From contig CM037876.1 of the NCBI GenBank assembly GCA_021292165.1, positions 211,565,825 to 211,629,824 on the forward strand: 64,000 bases of DNA, read 5' to 3'. The notes below the pieces were generated by a model. The model saw only the letters and a list, made by a program, of their open reading frames with translations, was not told the origin of the DNA and did no database searches. Below are positions 50,973 through 63,099 of the stretch, in pieces. The DNA is from Shinisaurus crocodilurus (Eukaryota > Chordata > Lepidosauria > Squamata > Shinisauridae). Within the stretch, counting starts at the first letter, position 1, and each line of letters starts with the position of its first letter. The position numbers were made by a program, and so were the translations under genes.

Positions 50973-51220
50973 CAGTCATGCCTTGGATTGAGAGCATAAT
51001 TCGTTCCGGAAACGTGCTTGTAATCCAAAACACTCTTATACCAAACGAAATCCCCCCAAAAAAATTTGTACAGAGATTTTTAATTTAAGCCGTACTACAG
51101 TACTTGTATTGCAAGATGTCGCTTGTATATCAAGTAAAAAAAATTAAATAAATATTTAAAAATGTGCTTGTCTTGCAAAAGGCTCTCAAACCAAGTTACT
51201 TGCAATCCAAGGTATTACTG
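50973..51220. mobile_element. Tc1/mariner-like MITE with TA target duplication
   Basis: The ends CAGTCATGCCTTGGATTG and CAATCCAAGGTATTACTG are inverted repeats, flanked by TA on both sides (50971-50972, 51221-51222). 248 bp, no transposase. Confidence 0.75.
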
Positions 51221-51389
51221 TACAGTCATATTTTAACCTAAACATTATACCCCCTATTACAGTCCAAAATATGTCATCAAACTTACAAGGTTGTGCATGC
51301 AAAGGTAATATTCTTGTGTGATTTGACTGAATTAAAGATGGATCTCTCATGAGTTCAGTGTATTGAAAATGGACCACTAGCCTAACTAA

Positions 51390-51475
51390 GGCTGCAATCC
51401 TAAGTACTACTAGGGTGTAAGTGTCACTGAAATCAGTGGGACTTATTTTTGAGTAAACATGCTTAGAATTGTATT
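51390..51475. repeat. Palindromic MITE, copy 8
   Basis: GGCTGCAATCCTAAGTACTA at the left; ATCAGTGGGACTTATTTTTG right of centre; CATGCTTAGAATTGTA at the right. Confidence 0.65.
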
Positions 51476-51725
51476 GTAAAGCTCTATATTGGTGCCTGGG
51501 ATATCTGTTTGAAAACTTCATACAATTTGCTTAATTTGGAAGTGAGTACTGTAGTCCTTATTTTCCTGTGCTGCTTTTGCATTTTTTGTGGCATCTAGTA
51601 CTTTATAAAACAGGCTAATGGATGAAGCAACGCTGATGATATGCTTTTAGGCGTTTATATTTTGGTTAATCTGATTAGTGAGAGTGTGAGTGATTTAGGA
51701 ACATGGGAACATAGGAAGCTGCCTT

Positions 51726-53636
51726 TTTTTTTTTTTTTTAATAAATTTTTTTATTAAATTTTAAAACAATACAAAGAAAATAACACACACACATAACTAA
51801 TATTGTGCTCCCATCACCATGGGACCAAACAATCCAATAACTCTATAATTGTTCATTATTCCAAAAATACAACATATCTTGACAGGGTAAACTCCCTTTC
51901 CCCCTTTTAAACACATATTCCAAAAATAAACCCCAAATATCCTTAACATTATTTTTCTTTAATTGACCCCTTTTGCATTTAATATTACAAGTCAACATAT
52001 CATTCAAAGCCATATCCCATACTTCCTTATACCATTCAGTAATAGTGAAAACTTGCTGGATTTTCCATTTCCTTGCTATCATTAGTCTACCTGCCGTTAA
52101 CAAATTTATGATTAATTCTTTAACATTTTGAGAACCGATCACCTTTTCCGTTATTGTTAGCAAAGCTAGTTTAGGGCATACCTCTAAATCAGCTCCAACA
52201 ATTTCTGATATTTCCTCAAAAATCATTTTCCAAAAATCCATTACATTTTTACAACTCCACCACATATGAGCATATGTACCCAATTCCTGACATCCTCGCC
52301 AACACATTGGAGAACATTTATTGTCTATTCTATTTAATCTCACTGGAGTCAAATACCATCTCCAAATTAGCTTATAAAAATTCTCTTTAATTCTTATAGA
52401 CATATTTTTCAATATTCGCCTATCCCAAATCTTATTCCACTCATCCTTTGATATTTCCTCTTCAAACTCTGTATCCCAAACTATTTTAAGATTTTCTGCT
52501 TGCTCTACTGATTTCTGCAACATTTTATATAACATCTTTGTAAGACCCCTAGCTGATGCATTTCCTTCTACGAGTTCTCTAGACATAACCACCTGCTCAA
52601 ATGCAGTGAAATCCCTTTCATGCTCATGTCTCCTCTTCCATTTCTTACCCCATTGTACTAATTGAATTAAATTTAACCAAGAAATTCTTCCTGCCCCAAC
52701 CCTATCAATTATTTGCTGTCTTGTCTCCATTTTTTCCAGCCAATCCATTAAAGTTATCACCTTTTTCTCTCTAAAAATTCGTTCTAAATGTCTAACATTC
52801 TCGGGAAAATCTTCCATAACCACCACTGGAGTAAGCGGGGATATACCTGGTAAAAATATTTCCTTATTTCTACCCCAAATTTCTAACATATTTTTTAAAA
52901 AGGGATTTTCTAATCTTTTTGTCATAATATGTCCTTGTTTTGTAAATAAGAATTTATCCACCCTATTACCCAATTCAAATGCTTCTATTTCCCACCACAT
53001 AAAATCTTTTCTAACAATAATATCCATAATATATCTAAGTTGATTAGCTATATAATACCATTTTAAATTAGGGAGACCAAGTCCCCCTATTTTTTGAGCT
53101 TTATACCATCTATTCTTAGTAATCCTTGATTTTTTCCCCCATTACAATAGCTATTTAACATTACTTGCCACTCTTTAATTTCTTTCTCTGATATCTTATA
53201 TGGTATCATTCTAAATAAAAAATTAAACTTCGGTAAAATCTTCATTTTAATCAAAGCTATCCTACCAAACCACGATAATCCCAATTTTTTATAATCCTCT
53301 ATTTGATTTTTAACTTCATCTTTTAGTTTTTTAAAATTACATTCCCCTATTTTATCCATATCTTTTAATATATCAATACCTAAATATTTAATTATGTTTT
53401 TTATCTTTATATCCACTTTCCTTTGTTTAAATCCCCTTTCCTCCACTTTACTATAATTAAATGTCATTATCTCCGATTTATCCCAATTAATTTTTAACCC
53501 TGTTACTTCTCTAAATTCATCTAAATGTTTCTCTATCCAATCCCAATTTTCTATAGGCCTTTCTAATGTTAACAAGATATCATCTGCAAAAAGGTTTATC
53601 TTACATTTGGTCTCTATTCCTATCCCCAGTAATATA
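51726..53636 (-). mobile_element. 5'-truncated L1-like LINE with 13-bp TSD
   Basis: AGGAAGCTGCCTT at 51713-51725 is repeated at 53637-53649. A T-run at 51724-51739 is the poly(A) tail on the minus strand. The truncation falls just upstream of the RT catalytic box: the minus strand at about 53590-53570 reads NLFADDILLTLERP. The insertion point lies inside an older repeat word (GGAACATAGGAAGCTGCC). Confidence 0.85.
51843..53575 (-). pseudogene. L1 ORF2 3' half (RT end and Cys-rich C-terminus)
   Basis: Two minus frames: 53575-53087 (TGLKINWDKSEIM, KYLGIDI, SWFGRIALIKMKILPKFNFL) and 53027-51843, which carries CWRGCQELGTYAHMWWSCKN and the C-terminus. One frame change near 53030-53090 joins them. 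It lacks endonuclease and most RT motifs. Confidence 0.8.
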
Positions 53637-53802
53637 AGGAAGCTGCCTTATATTGTCCGACCATTAATAAATGTTGTCTTTTTCTTTTATTTTGAAAAAG
53701 TGAGTAAATGTTGATCATGATGCTAGGTGCCTTTGCCCAGCCCAGTATGTACAGCCTCTCTGCTAAGTGAAAGATGCTCAAAACCAGCACTCTGTATCCA
53801 CA

Positions 53803-53826
53803 CACAGTAAAAAAAAAAAAAAAAAC
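53803..53826. repeat. Poly(A) tract
   Basis: A run of about 20 A interrupted little. No associated element could be named. Confidence 0.7.
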
Positions 53827-54902
53827 CCACCCTCTACAGCCCTAGTCTAGGGATATAAAATAAATTCCTTCAATTCATAAATTTATATGAGCCTACCAAT
53901 TCGCACCTCCTGGAACCAAACACAGACCCGAACAATTTGTAAATGGAAATCTGCACATTTACGAGCTTGTAATCTGATTTGCGCGCCCCAAAAATGCATT
54001 CAAAAGAGACGTATGTTTGAAAAAAGTGCATGAAAAAATGTGTACATGAAGAATGAACACAAATACAACTTACCGTAGTTAATGGGAAGAAAATGCTTGC
54101 TTCTCAAAAATGTGCACCAGATATATGTACATTTAGAAAAATATGCATAGAAATACATACACATTTACATGCAAGGAAAAGGGGGGGAAAGCTCACAATC
54201 TGATACTTATCGGTCAGAAGGAGCCTTGTGGGAATCCAAGATCCTTTGACAAGCTTCGAGTTTTGCTGATTTTCATATCTCCGCCCCAATCTTATCCACT
54301 GAATCCTAACTATAAAACTACACCAGGGGCTGCTGCCTTACAATTGAATTCACATTTTAAAAAGCATTTTATGGGGTTGGAGAAATTTATTGATGGTGAG
54401 TAAAAGATGAAAGTGTTGTGATACCCTTTAGAGTAGTCTACACTGTGGTGAGCTTTCTTAGGAAACAATCCACTTTTATCAGATTCATGAAAAGGACCTC
54501 TTGAAGAAAAAACACATTAATGCTAAGATTCTTTCACAGGTGGTTCTTTCCTGGGGCATGCTGATTATTGAGTCAATGCCAAACCTTGATCAGTGCGATT
54601 ATTAGGTCCTGATAACCAAAACTTAGTCATTAGCACAGAACATTTGGGGTGCATATGTCTTTCATCTTACAATGTCTTTGAGTAAAGGGTGCAACAAGTG
54701 AGAATCGCAACCATTACTGAGTGTATTGACAGAGAGCGAAGTACTGTTTATTTCAAATTATTTCACATTGAAAGGTAAACCAAAGGCATACTTAGTCCTA
54801 GGTTAGCTCTTACAAGATACTACCATGGGACAGGCCAGCAAAGAGAACTTGTGATATAGAAGCATGAATGGCAGAGCATGGATAAAGGATTTGCTCTCTA
54901 GG

Positions 54903-57900
54903 CAGTGCTGTGGAGTCAGAATCGGAGTCAAGGAGTCGGAGTCGGAGGAAATTTTGGGTACCTGGAGTCGGAGTCGGCAAACAATGCACCGACTCCGACG
55001 CCAACTAAATTTAGATTGGAATTTTAAAAAAAGCAAGTTTAAATGTCCGAATTCACAAAAAGTTATAATTAATTACTTCTCTACTGTAAGAATAAAGACC
55101 AATGCATGCAGTGCCTCACGTAGGCTGTAAAAACTTGTAAACTCCGATTGTTAGCTTAAACTAACATGACTATGGGATTCTACTAGGGAAATCATGTTTT
55201 ATAATAAATGCCCCTTCCTGGATCCTCCCACTGCCCTATCTTCAGCAGCAGATCAGCACACAAAAAGGAGAAGGCAGCAGCTTCTGCCCAACTACCTCTC
55301 TCTGCTAGAAGAGCTTAGAAGAACTTGGTGGAACAGCTTCTTGGATTCAACTGTAAGTGTTTATATTTATTTTAAAACCTGCATGCCTGCTTGTCTGTAT
55401 GAGGGAAGACATGTGTACATGTTTCTGGAAGAAACTGTCTATCCTAGGTTTGTAAGTGTGGTGCAGGAATGTATGAATGTTTATGTATAGTGCAGATTGT
55501 TTATATGCTCTGAGTACTAAAATGTAGGCTCTGTGTTGTGTGTGTGTGTTCAGTACATGTCTGTGCATGTTTTTCTGTATAGGACAAATCATGTCTAGGT
55601 TTAGTGCTGGGATATATAGCTTATTTGTTTGTATAAAGCCATGTACATACAACTTACAAGACTGTGTATGTTGATATTAAAAATCTAATTATATGCCAGT
55701 TAGTATAACATATTTTATATTTTAGGGAAAGAGGCATCCTAAACAATGGCAAAAAGACTGCTAACAACAAACACGACAAAGTCTACTGTTTATGAGCACT
55801 TTGCATTATCAAGTGATGGAAAACATTACGTGTGCCAATGTATTAGAAAAGATGATGATGGTGAAAAACAATGTGATGCAAAAATTAGCAGTTTCAGTGG
55901 GCCTGATAAAAATGCACTTACAAGAGCATCAAATTTGAAAAGACTTACAGCATTTTCATCACAAACTGTTAGAAGCCGTGAATGAGAAAGATAGCAATGA
56001 AAACATTGCATCTACTTCTATGACAAAAAACGTTCAGAAATCTACTGGAGAACAATCACAAATAAGAAAATTCTTTATATCTGACAAAGTTACCATAAGG
56101 ATGACACCAGAAAAATTCAAACACCACATTATTGAAATGGTAGTAAAGAATAGTGTACCACTATCCTTCTTTTCACAGACAGCCTTTTTAGGCCTAAATG
56201 GAGAAATGGCAAAAAAACTTGGTGTTTCTCTGGAAAGAGAAAGTATAAGGAAACTTATAATTGAGGAGGCCAAATGTAAAAAGGAAGAACTACAGAAAGT
56301 TCTGAAAGGACGTTTTGTCTTCCTTAAAATGGATGCATGCACACGTCACAGAGTCAATTATTTCGCCATTAATGTTAGATTTGTGGATGAAAACAAAACA
56401 ATAACACGGACCCTCGGATTAAAGGACACTCAGGCACATCACACCAGTGATTACCTTCAGAAGTTAGTGGAGGGTGTTCTAGAAGATTTTGAAATTAAAA
56501 AGGAACAGATTTTATGTGTTGTGACAGATAACGCTTCTAACATGTTGAGCACAATTGAGAAGATGAACGCAGATGAAGAAGGTAACAAACAAATATTAGA
56601 GTTAGAGGAAGACAGCTCTGTAAGTATTGGAGAAAGTTTAGAAACTGAAGAGAATGCTGACATTTTTTTAGACAACTTTGTTGAAGAAGCATTGAAGCTT
56701 GCTACTATTCATCATATGCGATGTGCTGTTCATACACTGCAACTTGCCATAAGAGATGGATTAAAAGATCGCCATGCAGCTACACTAATTGGCAAATTAC
56801 GGCAAGTAACTGTTGCAGCCAGGGCCCCGAAAACAGATGCAATTTTGAAAAGACGTGCAGGAAAAGGAGCCATTTTGGATCAAACAACTCGCTGGGGAAG
56901 CACTTATTTAATGGTGAAGCGTTTGCTTGAACTTAAAGACTTCATAGAAGAAATGGACAATGAAAATCTTGCATTAACTGAAAGCCAGTGGACACAAACA
57001 AAAGAGCTGGAGAACCTTCTTTCTCACCCCTTCACTGTCACCAAGAGGTTGCAATGTGACGATCTAACCCCGGGTAAATTCCTCTTGGAATGGAAGAGCC
57101 TGTTATATCGCCTGAACAAAAATGGAGGGTTAATAGCTGAGGGCATTGCATCTTCAATGATGAAAAGAGAGAGTCTTTTGCTGGAAAATGAAATCTTGTT
57201 AGCGGCTATTTATGTCGACCCAATGAGCCGACTTTTGTTGAACAGTGAACAGACTGCTACTGGGGAAAAGGCCCTCTATGGTGTAGCAGTTCGCATGAAG
57301 GGATTACGACCTGAAATACCTCCACAGGAGGATAAAGTTCTTTTAAGCAATAGTGGTAACTCAGGATCATCTTCTTCAAACGAAGAATTAGACTTTGATT
57401 CCTTCTTAGACAAAATGGAAGTTGCTAAAGGAAAGCGACGTCGCATAAGCGTTACAGAACCAGTAAATGTCCAAATAAAAAAATTCCAACAGGAGTTTTA
57501 TAAAGCACTAAAAGAAGTTGAAAAGTATGATCGCTCATCAAAACTTACTGTTGAAGAAGCCATCCTTGTTTATCCAGAGATCGTTAGTGATGTGGCCAGA
57601 ATAGTTACTGCAATGCCACCCACCCAAGTCAGTGTCGAAAGATTATTTTCAGCCCTAAAAATAATAAAGTCTGACTTAAGAGCCTCTATGAAAGAGGATC
57701 TGGAGAACTCTACATTGAATTGATTTGCATTTGCTAAGCCTATAACTACATTTCAAGATTAATATAAACCATTTCTAGGTTTTACAGATTTTGTTTTTGG
57801 TTCATATAGATAAGCTTTGTTTTTGTTCTAAAACAACCAAATAATGTGGTTTGTATTTTTGAACTGGTAAAGTTCCTGTTCCTGATGTTTATGCCTGCTG

Positions 57901-58176
57901 CTACTATCCAGCCACTTGATTAATTAAATTAATAAAAAAAATTAATAAAACTTTGTTGTTTTCATTGTGTTTGTCTTTTGCTTAAACTGTTCAATACAGT
58001 AGACTGGTGGCTTCCCAGCCAGTAGTCCTGTGGTAATGACATGTATGTTGCCTTTCTTTCCTTCAAGGAATGTATAAAATACATTCGCATATTAATACAG
58101 AGGAGTCGGGGAGTCAGAGTCGGAAGTACAAAAAACTGAGGAGTCGGAACATTTATCTACCGACTCCACAGCCCTG
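54903..58176 (+). mobile_element. hAT-superfamily DNA transposon, 3.27 kb, with perfect TSD
   Basis: TCTCTAGG at 54895-54902 is repeated exactly at 58177-58184. Terminal inverted repeats CAGTGCTGTGGAGTC and, read from the other end, CAGGGCTGTGGAGTC match at 14 of 15 positions. GGAGTCGGAGTCGG-type subterminal repeats occur near both ends. It contains a BED-finger plus transposase reading frame (55746-57723) and a spacer of about 840 bp upstream of the frame. Structurally complete apart from one frameshift. Confidence 0.92.
55746..57723 (+). pseudogene. hAT transposase with BED zinc finger, one frameshift
   Basis: The first frame (from ATG 55746) has the BED-like part: HYVCQCIRKDD, then NALTRASNLKR. 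At about 55944 two bases appear to be lost; the frame then continues in another register (LQHFHHKLLEAV) with no stop into the long second frame, which runs to 57723. Later motifs are MDACTRHRVNYFAI and CVVTDNASNML (catalytic Asp regions), HMRCAVHTLQLAI, TTRWGSTYLMVKRLLEL, and the hAT dimerisation region YPEIVSDVAR with PPTQVSVERLFSALK (catalytic Glu). The C-terminus, ending STLN, looks a little short. About 650 residues in all. Confidence 0.88.
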
Positions 58177-58184
58177 TCTCTAGG

Positions 58185-59213
58185 TGTTAAAACTTTTGAG
58201 TTGCCAATGAAGTTGAGTAGTGGTACAGTCAAGACAAACACTAGACACACAAACATTATGCAATGCTTAAATAGCATTGTGAAATTAACTGCCCCTAGTT
58301 GTGATGATGGCTTTGGAAAAGGACTAGACAAGTTTATGGGCAAAAGGTATTGCCAACAGATGCTTGCTATGATAACTATGTGGAATCTCCACATTCAATG
58401 GTAATATAGTCTCTGCCAGATGCTCCAACTGATTTCGTTGCCACTGCTGGAAACACAATGCTGGATTAATTTGCCTTTGGTTTGATGCAATAATCCTTAC
58501 ATGCTTAGTTTTGCAGTCGGGGAGCCAAGCAGCTGAAGGTTCTGAGACCAAGAAAATTCTCAATCCCTTGGGCCATATTTGCTTTCTTTGTACATGGGGT
58601 GCCCAGCTATAAGTGCTCGGGGAGATTCTCAGATCATGAAACAGAGCTTCAGGCAATTAAAATGGTGATATATTTGTACTAACAATAGGCAATGATACTA
58701 AATTAAAATGCAGTTCCTACAGTACAGGTTATGCTTGTCTCCCTCTCTCTGGATAAGTATTGCTGCAGCCCAGCATGAGGCATGCAGTCGTCATGACCCA
58801 ATGCTCAGTGTCCCATCTTGCACCAGTTCCCCACTCTAGAATACCCTGCAATTCTGGTTAGAACTAATGCTACAGCACTAAAGGCTCACTGAACAATTCC
58901 ATGAGAATGCACCATATGTGTTCTCAAGGTACGCCAATCTGCAAATTAAGACAGATTAGTTTGGTGTAGGTAGTGGCTAAGAGAATGAGGCTGCATTCCT
59001 GTCCACTTACCTCTGAGTAGATCTGTATCGGCTTGCACTGTGAGCTACAAATAACCTTATGACCACAGTTCAAATGCTTGTATGTGGTTGATAAGGTTGT
59101 GGTACCACTACTCAGAGGTAAGTGTCTCCACTGTCAAGTCACTAGCTGGTCTTAGGCCGCCACCTCTGCAATACAGGGATAGTGAAACTGGCATCTTATA
59201 GGTTTGCTCTAAG
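58185..59213. other. Intergenic sequence downstream of COPB1
   Basis: No gene recognised. A partial palindromic MITE lies at about 58990-59042. Confidence 0.45.
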
Positions 59214-59221
59214 TATTACAA

Positions 59222-59357
59222 AAGCCTTCCCCAACCTGGTGCCCTTCATATGGCTTAGACCTCAGCTCCCATCAGCCCCAGCCACCATGGTAAATGGTTG
59301 GGAATGCTGGGAGTTGTAGTCCAAAACATCTGAAGGGCACCAGGTTAGGGAAGGCTG
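59222..59357. mobile_element. 136-bp hAT-like MITE with perfect 8-bp TSD
   Basis: TATTACAA at 59214-59221 and 59358-59365. Ends AAGCCTTCCCCAACCTGGTG and CACCAGGTTAGGGAAGGCT are inverted repeats, and the centre includes AATGCTGGGAGTTGTAGTCC, a word I recall from a common sauropsid MITE. Confidence 0.85.
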
Positions 59358-59365
59358 TATTACAA

Positions 59366-61306
59366 CAAAATCATGTATATGAAGCATTTTATATAAATGC
59401 TAGGAATTTAATTACTGTAAATGTTTTATTACTTTAGTGCTATGGTGTATGTTCCCTGAAGGTACTTCATGTGAAGTCTTACCTGGTTTCCATTTGAATC
59501 TGATGTCTAGTTGGACATTGGGCCAATGTATTAGATCACTTCAAGTCAACTCATTGAAAATAATCTGACAAACATTCCCATGCAAGTAATATATATACCA
59601 GAAATAATGGGTAGTGTTCTCTAAGCTATGCTGGTACATCTCTAGATATAGATAAATGCACCAGCATTTTATGCCTCCTCCGTGACAACTTTAAATGTTC
59701 TTTTTACCCTTGCTATGGTTTTCTCGCTTAGGAGTGTTCATGAGTTCTTAAATAAATAAAATGTAAATGTTGCCATGGGAACCTTGTCACTTTTGGAGAG
59801 GATAATTATGATGTGTTGGAATAGCAAAGAAATCTGTTCTATCAGCATGCTGGCATGAGGAACAGATGAAGACATTAATCTGTGAGTCATTAAGGTCCAT
59901 TTATTTATGGAAAAGAACACATCAACAGTATGACATTTATTTGTAATTCGCACCTGGGCTGACAATTCAGTACATTGTCTGCTGTAGACTTCTATATATG
60001 AAAAATACATATTTATAAAATATATTTTATAAAAAAATCATATCTATCTATCTATATATGAAAAAACCAAGTGTTTCTGTCAGGAAAAGGTTTATCTGTG
60101 ATATCAAAGAACATTTTGCGCAATATGCTACCAGTGGCAATTGTGTAAAATAGTGGAGACAGAAGAATATATAAGTTACACAGGTGGTGTTCATGGTGCT
60201 GTTCTCTACTTTAAAAGAACTGACCACCAGCGGTTATTACATTTTGTTCTGTTGAGAACCACTGTTCTGGTTTTCTTGTTCTACGTGAAGCTTTGCACTT
60301 CCTTACCTTACAGAAATTGAGTAAGATAATGCTTGAAAGGTCCCAAAGGTCTGGCACCTGGTTTTATCTCCTTGATTCTGTGCATTACAATGTGTCTTGT
60401 CCTTCAGGAAGGAGTGGGCCTTCCTGCAAAACTCTTCCTGTTACCTTTCTCAAATGCTTCCCGCCAGTATTTGGCAAATTTCTGAAGGAAATTTCACTCA
60501 ACATAGAGGGGGAGGGGTTGACAGAAGGAGGGGAAGATGGATTTTTTTTTTTTAAGGGGAGCATTTCTTAGGAAACAATAAGCAGCTAGCGGATTAGTTT
60601 TGGTCTATTGTAAGATAGTTGTACCTCTTGTCCCTAATGTACATAGTGGCTGCAAAATGGTACTCTCAATTCACAGTACAATATGCTGCTTTTCTTTCTG
60701 TCACGTGCAAACACTTATGCACTGCTCACCCTGGAATGAGACACTTCTGGTAGAAAGATGAGCAAGTTTGTTAGTTGTTGATGTGTGATTTAAGTATGCA
60801 CTGCTTTCTGTTTGTGCTTATTTTGCATTTTAGTACCTAAACCTTTTCCCAGTAACTTTGATACAAGTCTGGAGACAAATTTTGTTCTATAAAGAGACAT
60901 TTTTCTACATGTGAAGGGAATTTTGATGGAAAAAACCTTCTGTGTTTACTTCCCAGTTTTGAAACAAAACAAATTGCTGGAATTGGCTTCAAATCTAAAA
61001 AAAAAATTAAAAAAATAAAAATAAGGAAGAGAAAGGATGTTTTTCGTTGAGATGCTTGTATGTAGTTGATAAGGTTGTGGTTGAAGAGAAGGAGAAGACT
61101 GATACGTAGTGGAATTATCTTCTACCCAGCAAAAATACTATAGTCTCTGAAGCTTTATTTCACAAATAATATTGAGCCCAAATATGTCCAGCAATGGAAT
61201 CTTCTCTCATTGGGACTTACATGATGATCCACAATGCAAAGGTCATCACATTCTCAGTCATACCTGCTTAATTAAGAAGAGCCCTGCTGGCTCAAACCAA
61301 AAGTCT
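59366..61306. other. Intergenic, no feature recognised
   Basis: AT-rich, with short A/T and TCTA runs (near 60000-60055). No conserved exon was found. Confidence 0.4.
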
Positions 61307-61314
61307 ACCTAGTC

Positions 61315-61624
61315 CAGGGGTACAGAGCTGGAGGCCTAGCGACCAAATCTGGATCTTCTGGGGTTCCCCAGTCAGCCACGCCCCCACCACCACAATCACC
61401 AATCGTTTGGCGGTTTCCTGACTTTGTGCAGTTCTCCCCCCCCCCCCCAATTCTAAATGGTTGAAATGCCCCTCCCAAGGCTTAGTTACTGGCTGGAAGA
61501 GCTTGAAGGGAAAATATGCTGGCATTTTTTGTATTTTAGCCCTGCCCATCACTGGAATGCAGACCCCAAGAGTTTCTCTGAAATGGAATTTGGCCCTCGG
61601 GTAGAAAGGGGTCTAACACCCCTG
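61315..61624. mobile_element. hAT-like MITE inserted in a SINE-like repeat
   Basis: Starts CAGGGGTACAGAGC and ends CTAACACCCCTG. Flanks ACCTAGTC (61307-61314) and ACTTAGTC (61625-61632) form an 8-bp TSD with one mismatch. The flanks join into one repeat: AGAGCCCTGCTGGCTCA on the left, AGTCCAACATTTTGTTTCCC on the right. Confidence 0.7.
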
Positions 61625-61769
61625 ACTTAGTCCAACATTTTGTTTCCCACAATGAGCAGCCAGACTCTGCTCTGGGAAGCTCACAAGCAAGACCTGATGG
61701 CAATAGCTCTCCTTCATGGATGTAGTAAGTCTTGTTCTATTATACAGGAGCTAACATACTGCATCCTAC

Positions 61770-61905
61770 TTTATTTATTTATTTATTTATTATATTTATA
61801 CCCTGCCTTTTTTCCTGCAAGGAACCCAAGGCGGCTTACATAATCCTCCTCCTCCTCCTCCTCCTCAGTTTATCCTCACAACAACCCTGTGAGGTAGGTT
61901 ATATA
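61770..61905 (-). repeat. CORE-SINE 3' part
   Basis: (TATT)n, then CCTGCCTTTTTTCCTGCAAG, GGCGGCTTACATAATCC, a (CTC)n run and ACAACCCTGTGAGGTAGG: the reverse of the tail of the SINE at 6465-6697. Confidence 0.65.
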
Positions 61906-62319
61906 CTTGGTATATAAGCATATAATCCTTATACAAAAATGGATGCATAAAGATTTTGGGTCCCTTTTTAAATGCTTGATTCTGACTAAGCCCCAGATCA
62001 GCCTAAACACCCACAAGTTAAATTTCTCTCTGCAGCTTCTGGCCTTAAATAGCATGCACATTCATCAAACAGGCTCTAGCTTCCTCTTTTCCTAATGCTC
62101 TCATTCAATAATGAATACTGTGGTTTCCTTAATTATATTTGTCCTTCTCCTGGATCATCATAGGCTCACTAAATTGAATTCTTCTCCATGGGTATTCACT
62201 AGCTGTTGTAGCTCATTTCACAACATGGTAACTATTGGAGGAAGCAGAAGTTGCAGTTTCTTAGAACAATATAATTTAATTTAGATTAATGTTCAGCTAT
62301 CCAGGGGAAGATCCCATAT

Positions 62320-62425
62320 GTATGCCTACAGTGAGGATAAAATCGAGAGGAGGAGGATTATGTAAGCCACCTTGGGTTCACTGCAGGAAAAAAGGCAGCA
62401 TATATAAATAAATAAATAAAGTACT
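62320..62425 (+). repeat. CORE-SINE 3' part, forward
   Basis: GTGAGGATAAAA, GGATTATGTAAGCCACCTTG, TGCAGGAAAAAAGGCAGC, ending in (ATAA)n. Opposite orientation to 61770-61905. Confidence 0.65.
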
Positions 62426-63099
62426 GTGCTGATTTTTGTCTCTGTTATTCTAAGAGGAAAGGAGTGAATGTCTTTCTGCATTCTGCCCTACCTAAATATC
62501 ATCTTCATGGGCAGGGCCATCTTTTCAGTGCCCTAGGCAACAAACAATTTTGCCTCCCACCCTCCTGCACCATCACAGCAAGTTCCGCTGGGAGCTGCAG
62601 CAGCCGTGCACACACTCAGCAGCACCAACAGCTCAAGGTACGGGTGAGAAAGTGGTGATGGAGCACAATCGCTTCCCTCATCAAAGACAAAGCCAGCAGC
62701 TGCTGCTTGGCGCCCCCTGTAGATGGCACCAGGGGTGACGGCACTTGCTCACTTAATCCTAGAGACAGCCCTGTTTGTGGGAAGACTACTGAAAATGTAA
62801 CTATTGTTTTATTTAAATGTAACATGTTTGGCATTAGCCCAGAGATTTCCCTCTCCCCACCCCCCATCAAATGCCTCTAGATTCAGGACAGGGGTGTGAG
62901 TTACGGGTTTAAGGGAGCAATGAACCATATGGATGCGGACAGTCCCAGCTACCTTGGGTTTTTGAAAGGGTCTGTGCTGTGCTCCCTCATACACCTTGCC
63001 TCCACCCTCCACCTATTTAGTACAACTACCATTATTTTTGCAGATAACGGACAGCTCCTACGATTGCTCTTGTAGCACTCATGGTACATCTGTGTACAT

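Noticed and set aside
55746..57723. Domesticated transposase gene
   Set aside because: The frame sits inside a complete transposon with matching ends and TSD and has a frameshift; no sign of separate host control.
61846..61866. (CTC)n run as a regulatory element
   Set aside because: It is part of the CORE-SINE tail, expanded as a simple repeat.
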